From: Desulfobacterales bacterium
GTDB taxonomy: Bacteria > Desulfobacterota > Desulfobacteria > Desulfobacterales > RPRI01
Direction: 5' to 3'
Assembly: GCA_030689795.1 (NCBI GenBank)
Contig: JAUYEO010000089.1
Span: 1-10,977, forward strand
DNA length: 10,977 bases
Part shown: one piece after another, positions 1 through 6,702 of the stretch
How positions within the stretch are numbered: position 1 is the stretch's first letter
How the letters are laid out: each line of letters starts with the position of its first letter
Made by a program: the position numbers and the translations under genes
The notes under the pieces: generated by a model
The model's database searches: none
Told to the model about the DNA's origin: nothing
What the model saw: only the letters and a program-made list of their open reading frames with translations

Positions 1-1537
1 CAAGACTTTTTGTGATGTCGCTTGTTGTAACCAGAAAAACCTTCTGGCCGGGATATTCCAAAGGAGATATCCTTATATTGACATAAACGGTGTTTCCGTC
101 CTTTTTTATCTGTTTTACTTGGGTTAATACAGAGTAGATTCTCATCTTGAATCCATATTTCTCTCTTTCCTCTTCCTTGAACATATCAAGGAAAGAGTTA
201 TAGATGATTTCATTTTTTGCGAAACCGTAAACCGTTGTTACACTTTCGTTGTAGTCGAGTATTTCAAGGCTGTCCATATCAAGTACGAAGACGGGGTTGG
301 GTATGTTGTTGAATATCGCGTGATATTTTTTCTCCGATTTTTCGAATTTTTCCTCGAGAAGCTTCCTGTGGGTTATGTCAAGGTTCATCTCCATTGTGGC
401 GATTATTTCGCCCTTTGAATTTTTTATCGGGGAGGTGTGTACAATCCAGTGTGTCAGCGTTCCGTCCTTGTTGTAGCCCGTTTCCTCGCTGTAGTGGGAT
501 TTGCCGTCCAAAAATGTCTTTTCAACCGGGCAGTTGACGCATTTTTCATCCCTGCCCTTGTAAGCGCGGTAACAGTAATCTCCGGGTTTCGGTGCGAACT
601 TTTCAGCGAATTCCCTGTTATACTGGATAAGTTTATAATCCCTGTCCTGTACCGTTATTATGCACGGCACGAGCTCAAAAAGATTCTGGTATTCATCCCT
701 TTGCCTGTTGAGTTCGGCCTGGTTTTCACCTATCTCCTTACCCATCTGATTAATGGCTGAGGCAAGCTGGCCCATCTCGTCGTCTTGCCCGATTTCAACC
801 TTGAAGCCGTAATCGCCTTTTGCGATCTGCCTTGTCCCTTCAATGAGCCTTTTTACGGGTCTGTTTACAAACCTCAGTGCGAAAACGAATATTATGGTCG
901 AGCTTAAGATGAAAACAAAAAGGGCGAGGGCGGTTATCCCTTTTTGCGTACTGAGTATCTCCTTGTCTGTTCCTTCAAGGGAAACAACAACATCGAGCGC
1001 CCCAAGGATTTTTTTATCCGGAGGGTGAACGTGGCAACTGTCCGTCGAGCAGCTTGGTTCGTTTTCAATGGGGCTGATTATTCCAAGCAGGCGATAGCCG
1101 GTATCTGAATAATAAATGCGGGTTCTTTCATCAAGGCTTATAGAGACCTGCGGTGGTTCCGATCTGTGGCATATATAGCAGGCCTCGTCTTTTATATTCG
1201 TTTTGGAATCTATTTCGGAAGCATTGTTTGAATATATTATCTTCCCCTCTTTGTTGTAAAGGCGGATATTTTTTATTTCAGGCTGTTTCCCGATATTGTT
1301 TATGATCTGATTGATGTCATCCCTTGAGTTGAGCATCATTGCATAATGGGTTCCTAGCTTGATGGTGTTGCTCAGCCTGTCTGTCTCTTCCTTGATATCG
1401 GTAATGACTTTTTCTTTCAGGTATTTTATGTTGAAATACGCCCATGTTGACATGCTTATGAGAAGGATTAATCCTACGGAGAGGATTAACTTGGAAACAA
1501 GGCTCTGGCGGATCCTGTTTAAATTGATATTTAGCAT
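1..1537 (-). CDS. Membrane sensor (probable histidine kinase) with periplasmic haem-c motifs, HAMP and two PAS domains; C-terminus off the window
   Basis: I translated this frame from the complement; 512 codons are open down to the left edge, so the output domain is missing. From the ATG at 1537: a transmembrane helix at about 16-35; a periplasmic domain at about 36-200 holding C120-Y-I-C-H124 (CX2CH) and C163-STDS-C168-H169 (CX4CH), both haem-c attachment patterns; a second helix at about 201-223; HAMP at about 225-275; PAS at about 282-390 with C322, C333 and C336; a second PAS from about 405. The family is seen as sensor kinases in Desulfobacterota. The likely role is sensing redox state or a small ligand at the cytoplasmic membrane, with the signal passed to a kinase domain beyond position 1. 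A diguanylate cyclase output is also possible because that part is not visible. A weak GGTGG lies 5' of the start. It is divergent from hdrA. Haem binding is inferred from the motifs only. Confidence 0.85.
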   Translation of the reverse strand, partial: MLNINLNRIRQSLVSKLILSVGLILLISMSTWAYFNIKYLKEKVITDIKEETDRLSNTIKLGTHYAMMLNSRDDINQIINNIGKQPEIKNIRLYNKEGKIIYSNNASEIDSKTNIKDEACYICHRSEPPQVSISLDERTRIYYSDTGYRLLGIISPIENEPSCSTDSCHVHPPDKKILGALDVVVSLEGTDKEILSTQKGITALALFVFILSSTIIFVFALRFVNRPVKRLIEGTRQIAKGDYGFKVEIGQDDEMGQLASAINQMGKEIGENQAELNRQRDEYQNLFELVPCIITVQDRDYKLIQYNREFAEKFAPKPGDYCYRAYKGRDEKCVNCPVEKTFLDGKSHYSEETGYNKDGTLTHWIVHTSPIKNSKGEIIATMEMNLDITHRKLLEEKFEKSEKKYHAIFNNIPNPVFVLDMDSLEILDYNESVTTVYGFAKNEIIYNSFLDMFKEEEREKYGFKMRIYSVLTQVKQIKKDGNTVYVNIRISPLEYPGQKVFLVTTSDITKSL

Positions 1538-1590
1538 TTTATAACCACCATTTCAGATCTTTGCGTGTTGTGCTTTCTTTCAGTTTGTGC

Positions 1591-1619
1591 AAAATAGCTT
1601 AAAACCGCTTTCCGGTCAA
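1591..1619 (-). promoter_or_regulatory. Candidate sigma-70 promoter for the divergent sensor gene
   Basis: On the minus strand, TTGACC (1619-1614) is followed after exactly 17 bases by TATTTT (1596-1591). That gives 5/6 and 4/6 matches to consensus and would start the transcript about 45 bases before the sensor ATG. The call rests on sequence match and spacing alone. Confidence 0.4.
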
Positions 1620-1650
1620 CCGCTTATATTGACTGGATATGAAGCTCCCT

Positions 1651-1692
1651 GCCGCAAGTCCGCCCGCCATACTGATTGGCTGGACCTTCGGC
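1651..1692. repeat. Imperfect palindrome, possible REP-like intergenic repeat
   Basis: The outer arms GCCGCAAGTCC (1651-1661) and GGACCTTCGGC (1682-1692) match as inverted repeats at 9 of 11 positions. The inner GCCA/TGGC pair closes a short loop. The core CCGCCATACTGATTGGC (1664-1680) differs by one base from the core of the element at 6587-6603, which suggests a dispersed repeat family rather than a chance hairpin. Confidence 0.5.
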
Positions 1693-1859
1693 GAGGAATG
1701 CGCTCGCTGTTTCGATTCAATCATATATTCCGTAATATTATTGACAAATTAGCAGGTTATGGTATTCAAACTGGAGTTGTTCATGGAACTTGATCGGATG
1801 TTATGAAAGGTCTCTCTTTCTGTGCCGTCAATTGATCTCTTTGTATTTTTTAAAAAATA

Positions 1860-1888
1860 TTGACAAGTATGGTTTCTATAGATACAGA
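1860..1888 (+). promoter_or_regulatory. Weak candidate promoter for the hdrA operon
   Basis: A perfect TTGACA (1860-1865) lies about 175 bases before the hdrA start. The -10 side is poor: TACAGA at a 17-base spacing or GATACA at 15. A second TTGACA at 1741-1746 has TATTCA 16 bases on. Either could serve; neither is strong, so an activator may be needed. Confidence 0.25.
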
Positions 1889-1932
1889 AAACATTTCCCC
1901 GGATGTATTATTAACCGGTTTCAGCCCTTTTT

Positions 1933-1967
1933 AATTGCATAAATTGCAATATAAACAGCTAATTGCA
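1933..1967 (+). promoter_or_regulatory. Three AATTGCA copies, possible operator
   Basis: AATTGCA occurs at 1933-1939, 1942-1948 and 1961-1967. The middle copy lies within the perfect 8-base palindrome ATTGCAAT (1943-1950). The cluster sits about 75-105 bases before hdrA, between the candidate promoter and the gene. The local sequence is AT-rich, so chance clustering is possible. No regulator is identified. Confidence 0.25.
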
Positions 1968-2025
1968 TTGCTGTAACGGAGTTCGTACCGGGTATTTTCC
2001 GCCCGGTTTAAAGATAATTTTTACC

Positions 2026-2030
2026 AGGAG
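2026..2030 (+). promoter_or_regulatory. Ribosome binding site that fixes the hdrA start
   Basis: AGGAG lies 9 bases before the ATG at 2040. It matters because a stop-to-stop reading would start the protein at 2424, where no such site is present. It supports a single long gene that contains the in-frame UGA at 2217. Confidence 0.7.
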
Positions 2031-2039
2031 AATTAAGAG

Positions 2040-5000
2040 ATGTCTCATCATGTGATCGGATCAGTACTGGTTGTGGGAGGCGGGATTGCAGGAATGCAGT
2101 CTGCTCTCGATTTGGCCAATTCCGGATATTATGTTTATCTTCTCGAGAAATCCCCGTCCATAGGCGGGGTAATGTCGCAGCTTGACAAGACATTTCCCAC
2201 CAATGACTGTGCGATGTGAATTATCTCTCCTAAACTGGTCGAGGTCGGCCGGCATCTGAATATAGAGATTGTCACATCAAGCGAAGTCAAAGATATCAAG
2301 GGAAAAGCGGGAAATTTCGAGGTTGAGATTATCCGCCATCCGCGGTTTGTCGACGAGACAAAATGTATTGCCTGCGGCGCCTGTTCCGAAAAATGCCCCA
2401 AGAAGGTTGACGATGAATACAACATGGGGCTCGCAAAAAGAAAGGCCATTTATGTCCAGTATGCCCAGGCTGTTCCATTAAAATACACTATTGACAAGGC
2501 TAACTGTATATATTTTATAAAGAAGGGAAAATGCGGGGCCTGCAAAAAAATCTGCCCGACAGGCGCAGTTGATTTTGATCAGAAAGAAGAGATTGTGACC
2601 TTGAATGTCGGGTCCGTAATTCTTTCCCCCGGTTTTGCTCCGTTTGACCCGACCGTTTTTGATGCCTACCAGTACGCAAAACTTCCCAATGTTGTTACCG
2701 CTATGGAGTTTGAGCGCGTTCTTTCCGCATCGGGACCCACGATGGGGCATCTTGTCCGCGCATCCGATCAAAAGGAACCGAAAAAAATAGCCTGGTTCCA
2801 GTGCGTCGGGTCAAGAGATATGAACAAATGCGACAATTCCTACTGTTCATCCGTCTGCTGCATGTATGCAATAAAGGAGGCGGTAATAGCCAAGGAACAT
2901 GCCGGCAAGGATCTTGATTGCGCCGTTTTCTTCATGGATATGCGAACCCACGGCAAGGAATTCGAAAGATTTTACACTACTGCAAAGGATAAGCACGGAA
3001 TCAGGTTCATAAGATGCCGCGTGCACACCATAAATCCTGTTGCCGGGACAGATGATCTTGAAATTCGTTACATCACGGAAACAGGGGAGCTTAAAACAGA
3101 GATTTTCGACCAGATAGTCCTTTCAGTGGGATTGCAGATAAAACCGGAAATTGCCGAACTTGCAAAGAGGCTGGGCATTGAACTGACGGAAGGAAGGTTC
3201 TGCAAGACAGAAACATTCGAGCCGGTTGCGACCTCAAGAGAAGGAATCTTTGTCTGCGGGGTATTCCAGGGGCCTAAGGACATTCCCCAGGCTGTCATAG
3301 ATGCCAGCGCAGCGGCTTCCGCGGCTGGTGAAATTTTAAGCGAGGCCCGCAACACGCTCATAAAGCACAAAGAGGCTGTTACCGAAACAAATATTACCGG
3401 CGAGCGTCCGAGAATAGGCGTTTTTGTCTGCCGGTGCGGCATTAACATAGCCGGAGTCGTGGATGTTCCGAAAGTGGCGGAATATGCGAAAACGCTTCCT
3501 TATGTGGAGTTTACGACCGACAACCTTTACTCCTGCTCCCAGGATACGCAGGAGAATATGGCCCAGATAATCAAGAAGGAGAGATTAAACAGGGTTGTTG
3601 TTGCCGCCTGCACTCCCAAGACACACGAGCCGCTCTTCCAGGAGACCCTTACAAACGCCGGCCTGAACAAGTATCTCTTTGAGATGGCGAATATAAGAAA
3701 CCAGGATTCATGGGTGCACAAGAGCAATCCTGAGCTTGCAACCGAAAAAGCGATAGATCTCGTCAGAATGGCCGTCGCGAAGGTTGCGCTCATGGAACCC
3801 CTCAAGGAAGCTGAGCTTGAGGTCAATCAGACAGCCGTTGTAATCGGAGGCGGAATTGCCGGAATGTCGGCTGCAAAGAGCCTTGCCAAACAGGGTTATG
3901 AAACCCATATTATCGAAAAAGGCAAGTGCCTTGGCGGCCAGGCCCTGAATATTTTCAGGACTCCGAAAGGAGAGGATATAGCTGAAAAACTCTCAGGTCT
4001 TGTTGACGAGATCACGAAGGATCAAAAGATCCATGTCCATCTTGATTCTGCAATTACCAGTGTCGACGGCTTTGTCGGGAACTTCAAGTCAACGATTTCC
4101 TCAAACGGTAAAAATGATGTGCTTGAGCATGGAATTGCAATTATCGCAACTGGCGCGAGCGCTTTCAAGCCTTCGGAATATAATTACGGCAAAGATCCGC
4201 GTATTATGACAAGCCTTGAACTGGATAAAAAATTCATGGAAAAGGATCCATCCCTTAAAAAGATAGATTCCGCAGTTTTCATCCAGTGCGTGGGATCAAG
4301 GGAGCCTGACCGTTTGTATTGCTCAAGGGTATGCTGCACCCATTCAATAGATAACGCCATAGAGCTTAAAAAGATTAACCCCGATATGAATGTCTATGTT
4401 CTTTACAGGGACATAAGAACTTACGGGGAGCGCGAATACCTCTATAAAAAAGCCCGCGGGATGGGCATAATTTTCATAAGATATTCGGTAGACAATAAAC
4501 CGGAAGTAAAGCCCGAAGGTGAAAAGATAATGGTTGGGGTAACAGATCATATACTTGGCCGCAGGCTTTCGCTTGAAGCGGACATAGTCACTCTTGCAAC
4601 CGCCGTTATTCCGAACAGGGATGAGAAGCTTGCCAATTTCTTCAAGGTGCCGGTGAATGATGACGGTTTCTTTATTGAGAGGCACGCAAAACTCGGTCCG
4701 TCAGAATTTGCAACCGATGGAGTATTTCTGTGCGGCCTTGCGCACTACCCTAAGCCTATCGATGAATCGATAGCTCAGGGAATGGCTGCGGCATCAAGGG
4801 CGGTTACGCTTCTTGCCAGAAAAAAAATCCATACGAGCGGAACAATAGCCGAAACAATGCCTGCCGTGTGCAGTTCGTGCGGGGTATGCGTTTCCATCTG
4901 CCCGTATTCGGCGCCCTCTTTTATCGAAGAGACGGCCCGCTTTTTCCCGGGCAAGGCGCAGATAAATCCTGTTCTGTGCAAAGGGTGCGGCCTGTGCGTG

Positions 5001-5090
5001 GCATCATGCAGGTCAGGCGCCATTCGCCTTAAAGGTTTTGATAATGACCAGATTTTTGCCCAGATTTATGAGTTGAGCAAAGCAGTTTAA
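2040..5090 (+). CDS. hdrA: HdrA-like iron-sulfur flavoprotein, two-module form, selenoprotein (UGA 2217-2219 = Sec60)
   Basis: The full reading gives 1016 residues if the UGA at 2217-2219 is selenocysteine. Module 1 has an FAD motif GGGIAG (13-18), the family motif around C57-A-M-U60 followed by SPKLVEVGRH, an inserted ferredoxin (C109, C112, C115, C119; then C156, C165, C168, C172), and a QCVGSR motif at C255 with C269, C273 and C274. Module 2 has the standard HdrA N-terminal motif (C464, C466, C499), a second FAD motif GGGIAG (603-608), a second QCVGSR motif at C750 with C761, C765 and C766, and a C-terminal two-cluster ferredoxin (C944, C947, C950, C954; C980, C983, C986, C990). HdrA proteins are the flavin electron-splitting subunit of cytoplasmic Hdr complexes. 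The start is set by AGGAG at 2026-2030. The gene leads the operon; mvhD follows after 39 bases. The role in this organism is inferred: NAD(P)H-linked electron confurcation or bifurcation. Confidence 0.93.
2217..2269 (+). promoter_or_regulatory. Bacterial SECIS element for Sec60 of HdrA
   Basis: Downstream of UGA 2217-2219, CTGGTC (2235-2240) pairs with GGCCGG (2247-2252), with G-U pairs allowed, around the loop GAGGTC. The GGTC in this loop resembles the SelB-binding loop of the E. coli fdhF SECIS. A lower stem, ATCTCT (2223-2228) with AGAGAT (2264-2269), encloses it. The loop starts 21 bases after the UGA, within the known range. The fold was made by eye, without energy calculation. Confidence 0.75.
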
Positions 5091-5112
5091 CGGGGCAGGA
5101 TTTATTTTTTAA

Positions 5113-5118
5113 AAGGAG
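5113..5118 (+). promoter_or_regulatory. Ribosome binding site of mvhD
   Basis: AAGGAG lies 11 bases before the ATG at 5130 and fixes the start of the selenoprotein reading, whose UGA comes at codon 67. Confidence 0.65.
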
Positions 5119-5129
5119 ATAATAAACAG

Positions 5130-5561
5130 ATGTCTGACTGGGAACCTAAAATAGCAAGCTTTTTATGCAACTGGTGCAGCTACGGAGCCGCAGATCTTGC
5201 TGGTGTCGGGAGAATGGAATATCCCCCGAATATCAGGGTTATCAGGATTCCGTGTGCCGGGCGTATGAGCCCCAAGTTTTTTCTTGCGGCCTTAACACAG
5301 GGAGCGGACGGCGTCTGGGTGTCCGGGTGACATCCCGGCGAATGCCATTACCTGGAAGGTAATTATTATGCGCGGAGAAAATTCGGACTCTTTAAAAATC
5401 TTATGGAACACATGGGTGTTGAACCCGGACGGCTGAGTTTTTCCTGGATATCCTCTGCCGAATCGACCAAATTTGTCGACGTGGTTAAGGATGTGACAGC
5501 GACCGTAAAGGCCCTGGGACCCAATAATAATTTTAAAAAAGCAGCTGACAAGGTAACTTAA
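5130..5561 (+). CDS. mvhD: MvhD/FlxD-like [2Fe-2S] protein, selenoprotein (UGA 5328-5330 = Sec67)
   Basis: Read through the UGA at 5328-5330, this is a 143-residue MvhD-family protein, the usual length for the free-standing subunit. MvhD passes electrons from a dehydrogenase or hydrogenase partner to HdrA through a [2Fe-2S] cluster. Family hallmarks run on both sides of the UGA: C13-N-W-C16, then ADLAG, YPPN, PCAGR with C42, GADGV, and then SG-U67-HPGEC72-HY followed by GNYYARR. The family normally has Cys in the GCHPG motif, so UGA as Sec replaces a conserved Cys. It sits 39 bases after hdrA and 1 base before the next gene, so the three are probably co-transcribed and translationally coupled. 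A conceptual translation that stops at the UGA gives only 66 residues and loses half of the conserved domain. The alternative, a real nonsense mutation, is unlikely given the intact downstream frame and hairpin. Confidence 0.93.
5328..5363 (+). promoter_or_regulatory. Bacterial SECIS element for Sec67 of MvhD
   Basis: ATTACC (5347-5352) pairs perfectly with GGTAAT (5358-5363) around a 5-base loop TGGAA (5353-5357) that carries the expected loop guanines. The loop begins 22 bases after the UGA, the same geometry as the hdrA element although the stem sequence is unrelated. The hairpin lies inside codons for conserved residues (HYLEGN). Confidence 0.75.
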
Positions 5562-5562
5562 C

Positions 5563-6510
5563 ATGTTGGGATATATTGATAAGATAAGGGAAATATCTAA
5601 AAGGCTGTTGGATGAAGGCAGGGTGGATATGGTTGTTGGTTTCCGTAAAGGGAGCATGCCCATGATGAACGAACCCTCTTTCATAAAAAACTCCGGCGAG
5701 GTGTCAAAACTCGTATGGGACAGCAACTGCGGAATCAACCTTGCCAATTACCTGACCGACAGGAAGGAAAAGATAGGTGTAATCGCCAAGGGATGCGATT
5801 CAAGAAATATCGTGACCCATATACTTGAAAACAAAATCAAACGGGATCAATTGGTGATTATCGGTGTTCCATGCAAGGGCATGATTGACCGCCGCCTTAT
5901 AACCGCGATGTTTGATACCGAAGTGAGAGAGGTTAACGAAAAAGGGGATACTGTTACAGTCAAAGGCGCAGGATTCGAGAAAAAATTAAAGAAATCGGAT
6001 ATCCTCCAGGATAACTGCTCCAAATGCATTCACAGAAACCCTGTTTTGTATGATGAACTGGCGGCGCCTCTTGTGGAGGAGCAGAAAGATATTGACCGAT
6101 ATGCCGAGGTCAGGCGTATTGAGGCAATGTCTCCGCAGGAAAAATGGCAGTATTTTGAGGATCTGATTGCTCCATGCATCCGATGCTATGCCTGCCGGAA
6201 TGCCTGTCCCCTCTGCTACTGTCCCACCTGTTTTGTGGATGAATCCCGACCGCAGTGGGTCGGGAAAAGCCAGGATGAAACCGATATAAGGACTTTTCAT
6301 TTCTTGAGGGCGTACCATTGTGCGGGACGATGTACGGATTGCGGTGCGTGCGAGCGGGCATGCCCGGTCGGAATAAAAGTCCGGCAGTTTACCAGCAAGC
6401 TCAACAAGGACTGCCTGGATATGTTCGGCTGGGAAGCCGGCGTTTTGCCCGATCAACGTCCGCCGCTCGATACATTCAAACCGGCTGATCCGGGTGATTT
6501 TATAAAATAA
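5563..6510 (+). CDS. FrhB/FdhB-like iron-sulfur protein with C-terminal 4Fe-4S dicluster domain (FlxB/FlxC-like)
   Basis: The protein has 315 residues. The N-terminal half (about 1-150) resembles the coenzyme F420 hydrogenase/formate dehydrogenase beta-subunit fold, with conserved-looking GKG-type loops around C78 and C104 and a CX2C at C152/C155. The C-terminal half has two cysteine clusters: C205, C208, C211, C215 followed by the extra C218, C220, C223, and C257, C260, C263, C267 with C253 just before. These should hold at least two [4Fe-4S] clusters. The likely role is a soluble electron relay between the NAD(P)H-oxidising subunit and MvhD/HdrA, as in FlxABCD-HdrABC of sulfate reducers; which Flx letter applies is uncertain. 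AAGGT ends 8 bases before the start, inside the end of mvhD, and the 1-base gap suggests translational coupling. There are no signal peptide or membrane segments. Confidence 0.82.
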   Translation: MLGYIDKIREISKRLLDEGRVDMVVGFRKGSMPMMNEPSFIKNSGEVSKLVWDSNCGINLANYLTDRKEKIGVIAKGCDSRNIVTHILENKIKRDQLVIIGVPCKGMIDRRLITAMFDTEVREVNEKGDTVTVKGAGFEKKLKKSDILQDNCSKCIHRNPVLYDELAAPLVEEQKDIDRYAEVRRIEAMSPQEKWQYFEDLIAPCIRCYACRNACPLCYCPTCFVDESRPQWVGKSQDETDIRTFHFLRAYHCAGRCTDCGACERACPVGIKVRQFTSKLNKDCLDMFGWEAGVLPDQRPPLDTFKPADPGDFIK

Positions 6511-6540
6511 CTAACTTGCTAGTATGGGAATTTTCTTTTT

Positions 6541-6662
6541 GGGCGCAGATGAATGCAGAAGTTTAGACTGAAGGCTGTTAGGCTGTCCGCCATACTGTTT
6601 GGCGGATTAGCAAACAGCCTAACAGCCTATCTATCTGCGGATATCGGCGAAAATCTGCGTCC
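6541..6662. repeat. 122-bp palindromic intergenic element inside the operon
   Basis: The ends GGGCGCAGAT (6541-6550) and ATCTGCGTCC (6653-6662) are inverted repeats with one mismatch. Within lies a perfect 15-bp inverted repeat, AGGCTGTTAGGCTGT (6572-6586) with its complement at 6614-6628, which encloses a second stem CCGCCA (6587-6592)/TGGCGG (6600-6605). It fills most of the 192-base gap between the FrhB-like and AsrA-like genes and contains no ORF. The form fits a MITE- or REP-like element. No clear target-site duplication is seen. In RNA it would form a strong long hairpin, with no U-run after it. Confidence 0.7.
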
Positions 6663-6702
6663 TAATTAATTTATAACCCGTGACATAAATAAGGCTATTG
6701 CT

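Larger units (their letters stand above)
1538..2039. other. 502-bp divergent intergenic region
   Basis: I see no convincing gene here. The region holds a minus-strand promoter candidate near 1591-1619, an imperfect palindrome at 1651-1692 related to the element at 6541-6662, two TTGACA boxes facing hdrA (1741-1746 and 1860-1865), three copies of AATTGCA at 1933-1967, and a 6-bp hairpin at 1987-2007 just before the hdrA ribosome binding site. It is AT-rich from about 1730 to 1980, as expected for a control region. Confidence 0.6.

Noticed and set aside
437..1544. Plus-strand ORFs opposite the sensor gene.
   Set aside because: The minus-strand frame is open across the whole stretch and encodes recognisable membrane, HAMP and PAS segments; the plus ORFs are shadows.
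1700..1720. T-arm-like TTCGATTC that could belong to a tRNA gene.
   Set aside because: No matching acceptor, D or anticodon stems could be drawn around it, and no CCA end follows.
1587..1793. 68-codon ORF on the plus strand in the divergent intergenic region.
   Set aside because: It has no ribosome site or recognisable motif, overlaps the repeat at 1651-1692 and the divergent promoter candidate, and has unlikely composition.
2040..2423. hdrA as a pseudogene with a premature stop, or a separate 59-residue ORF plus an 888-residue protein starting at 2424.
   Set aside because: The frame is conserved on both sides of a single TGA at a conserved Cys site, with a SECIS-like hairpin, and no ribosome site supports 2424. 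mvhD shows the same arrangement.
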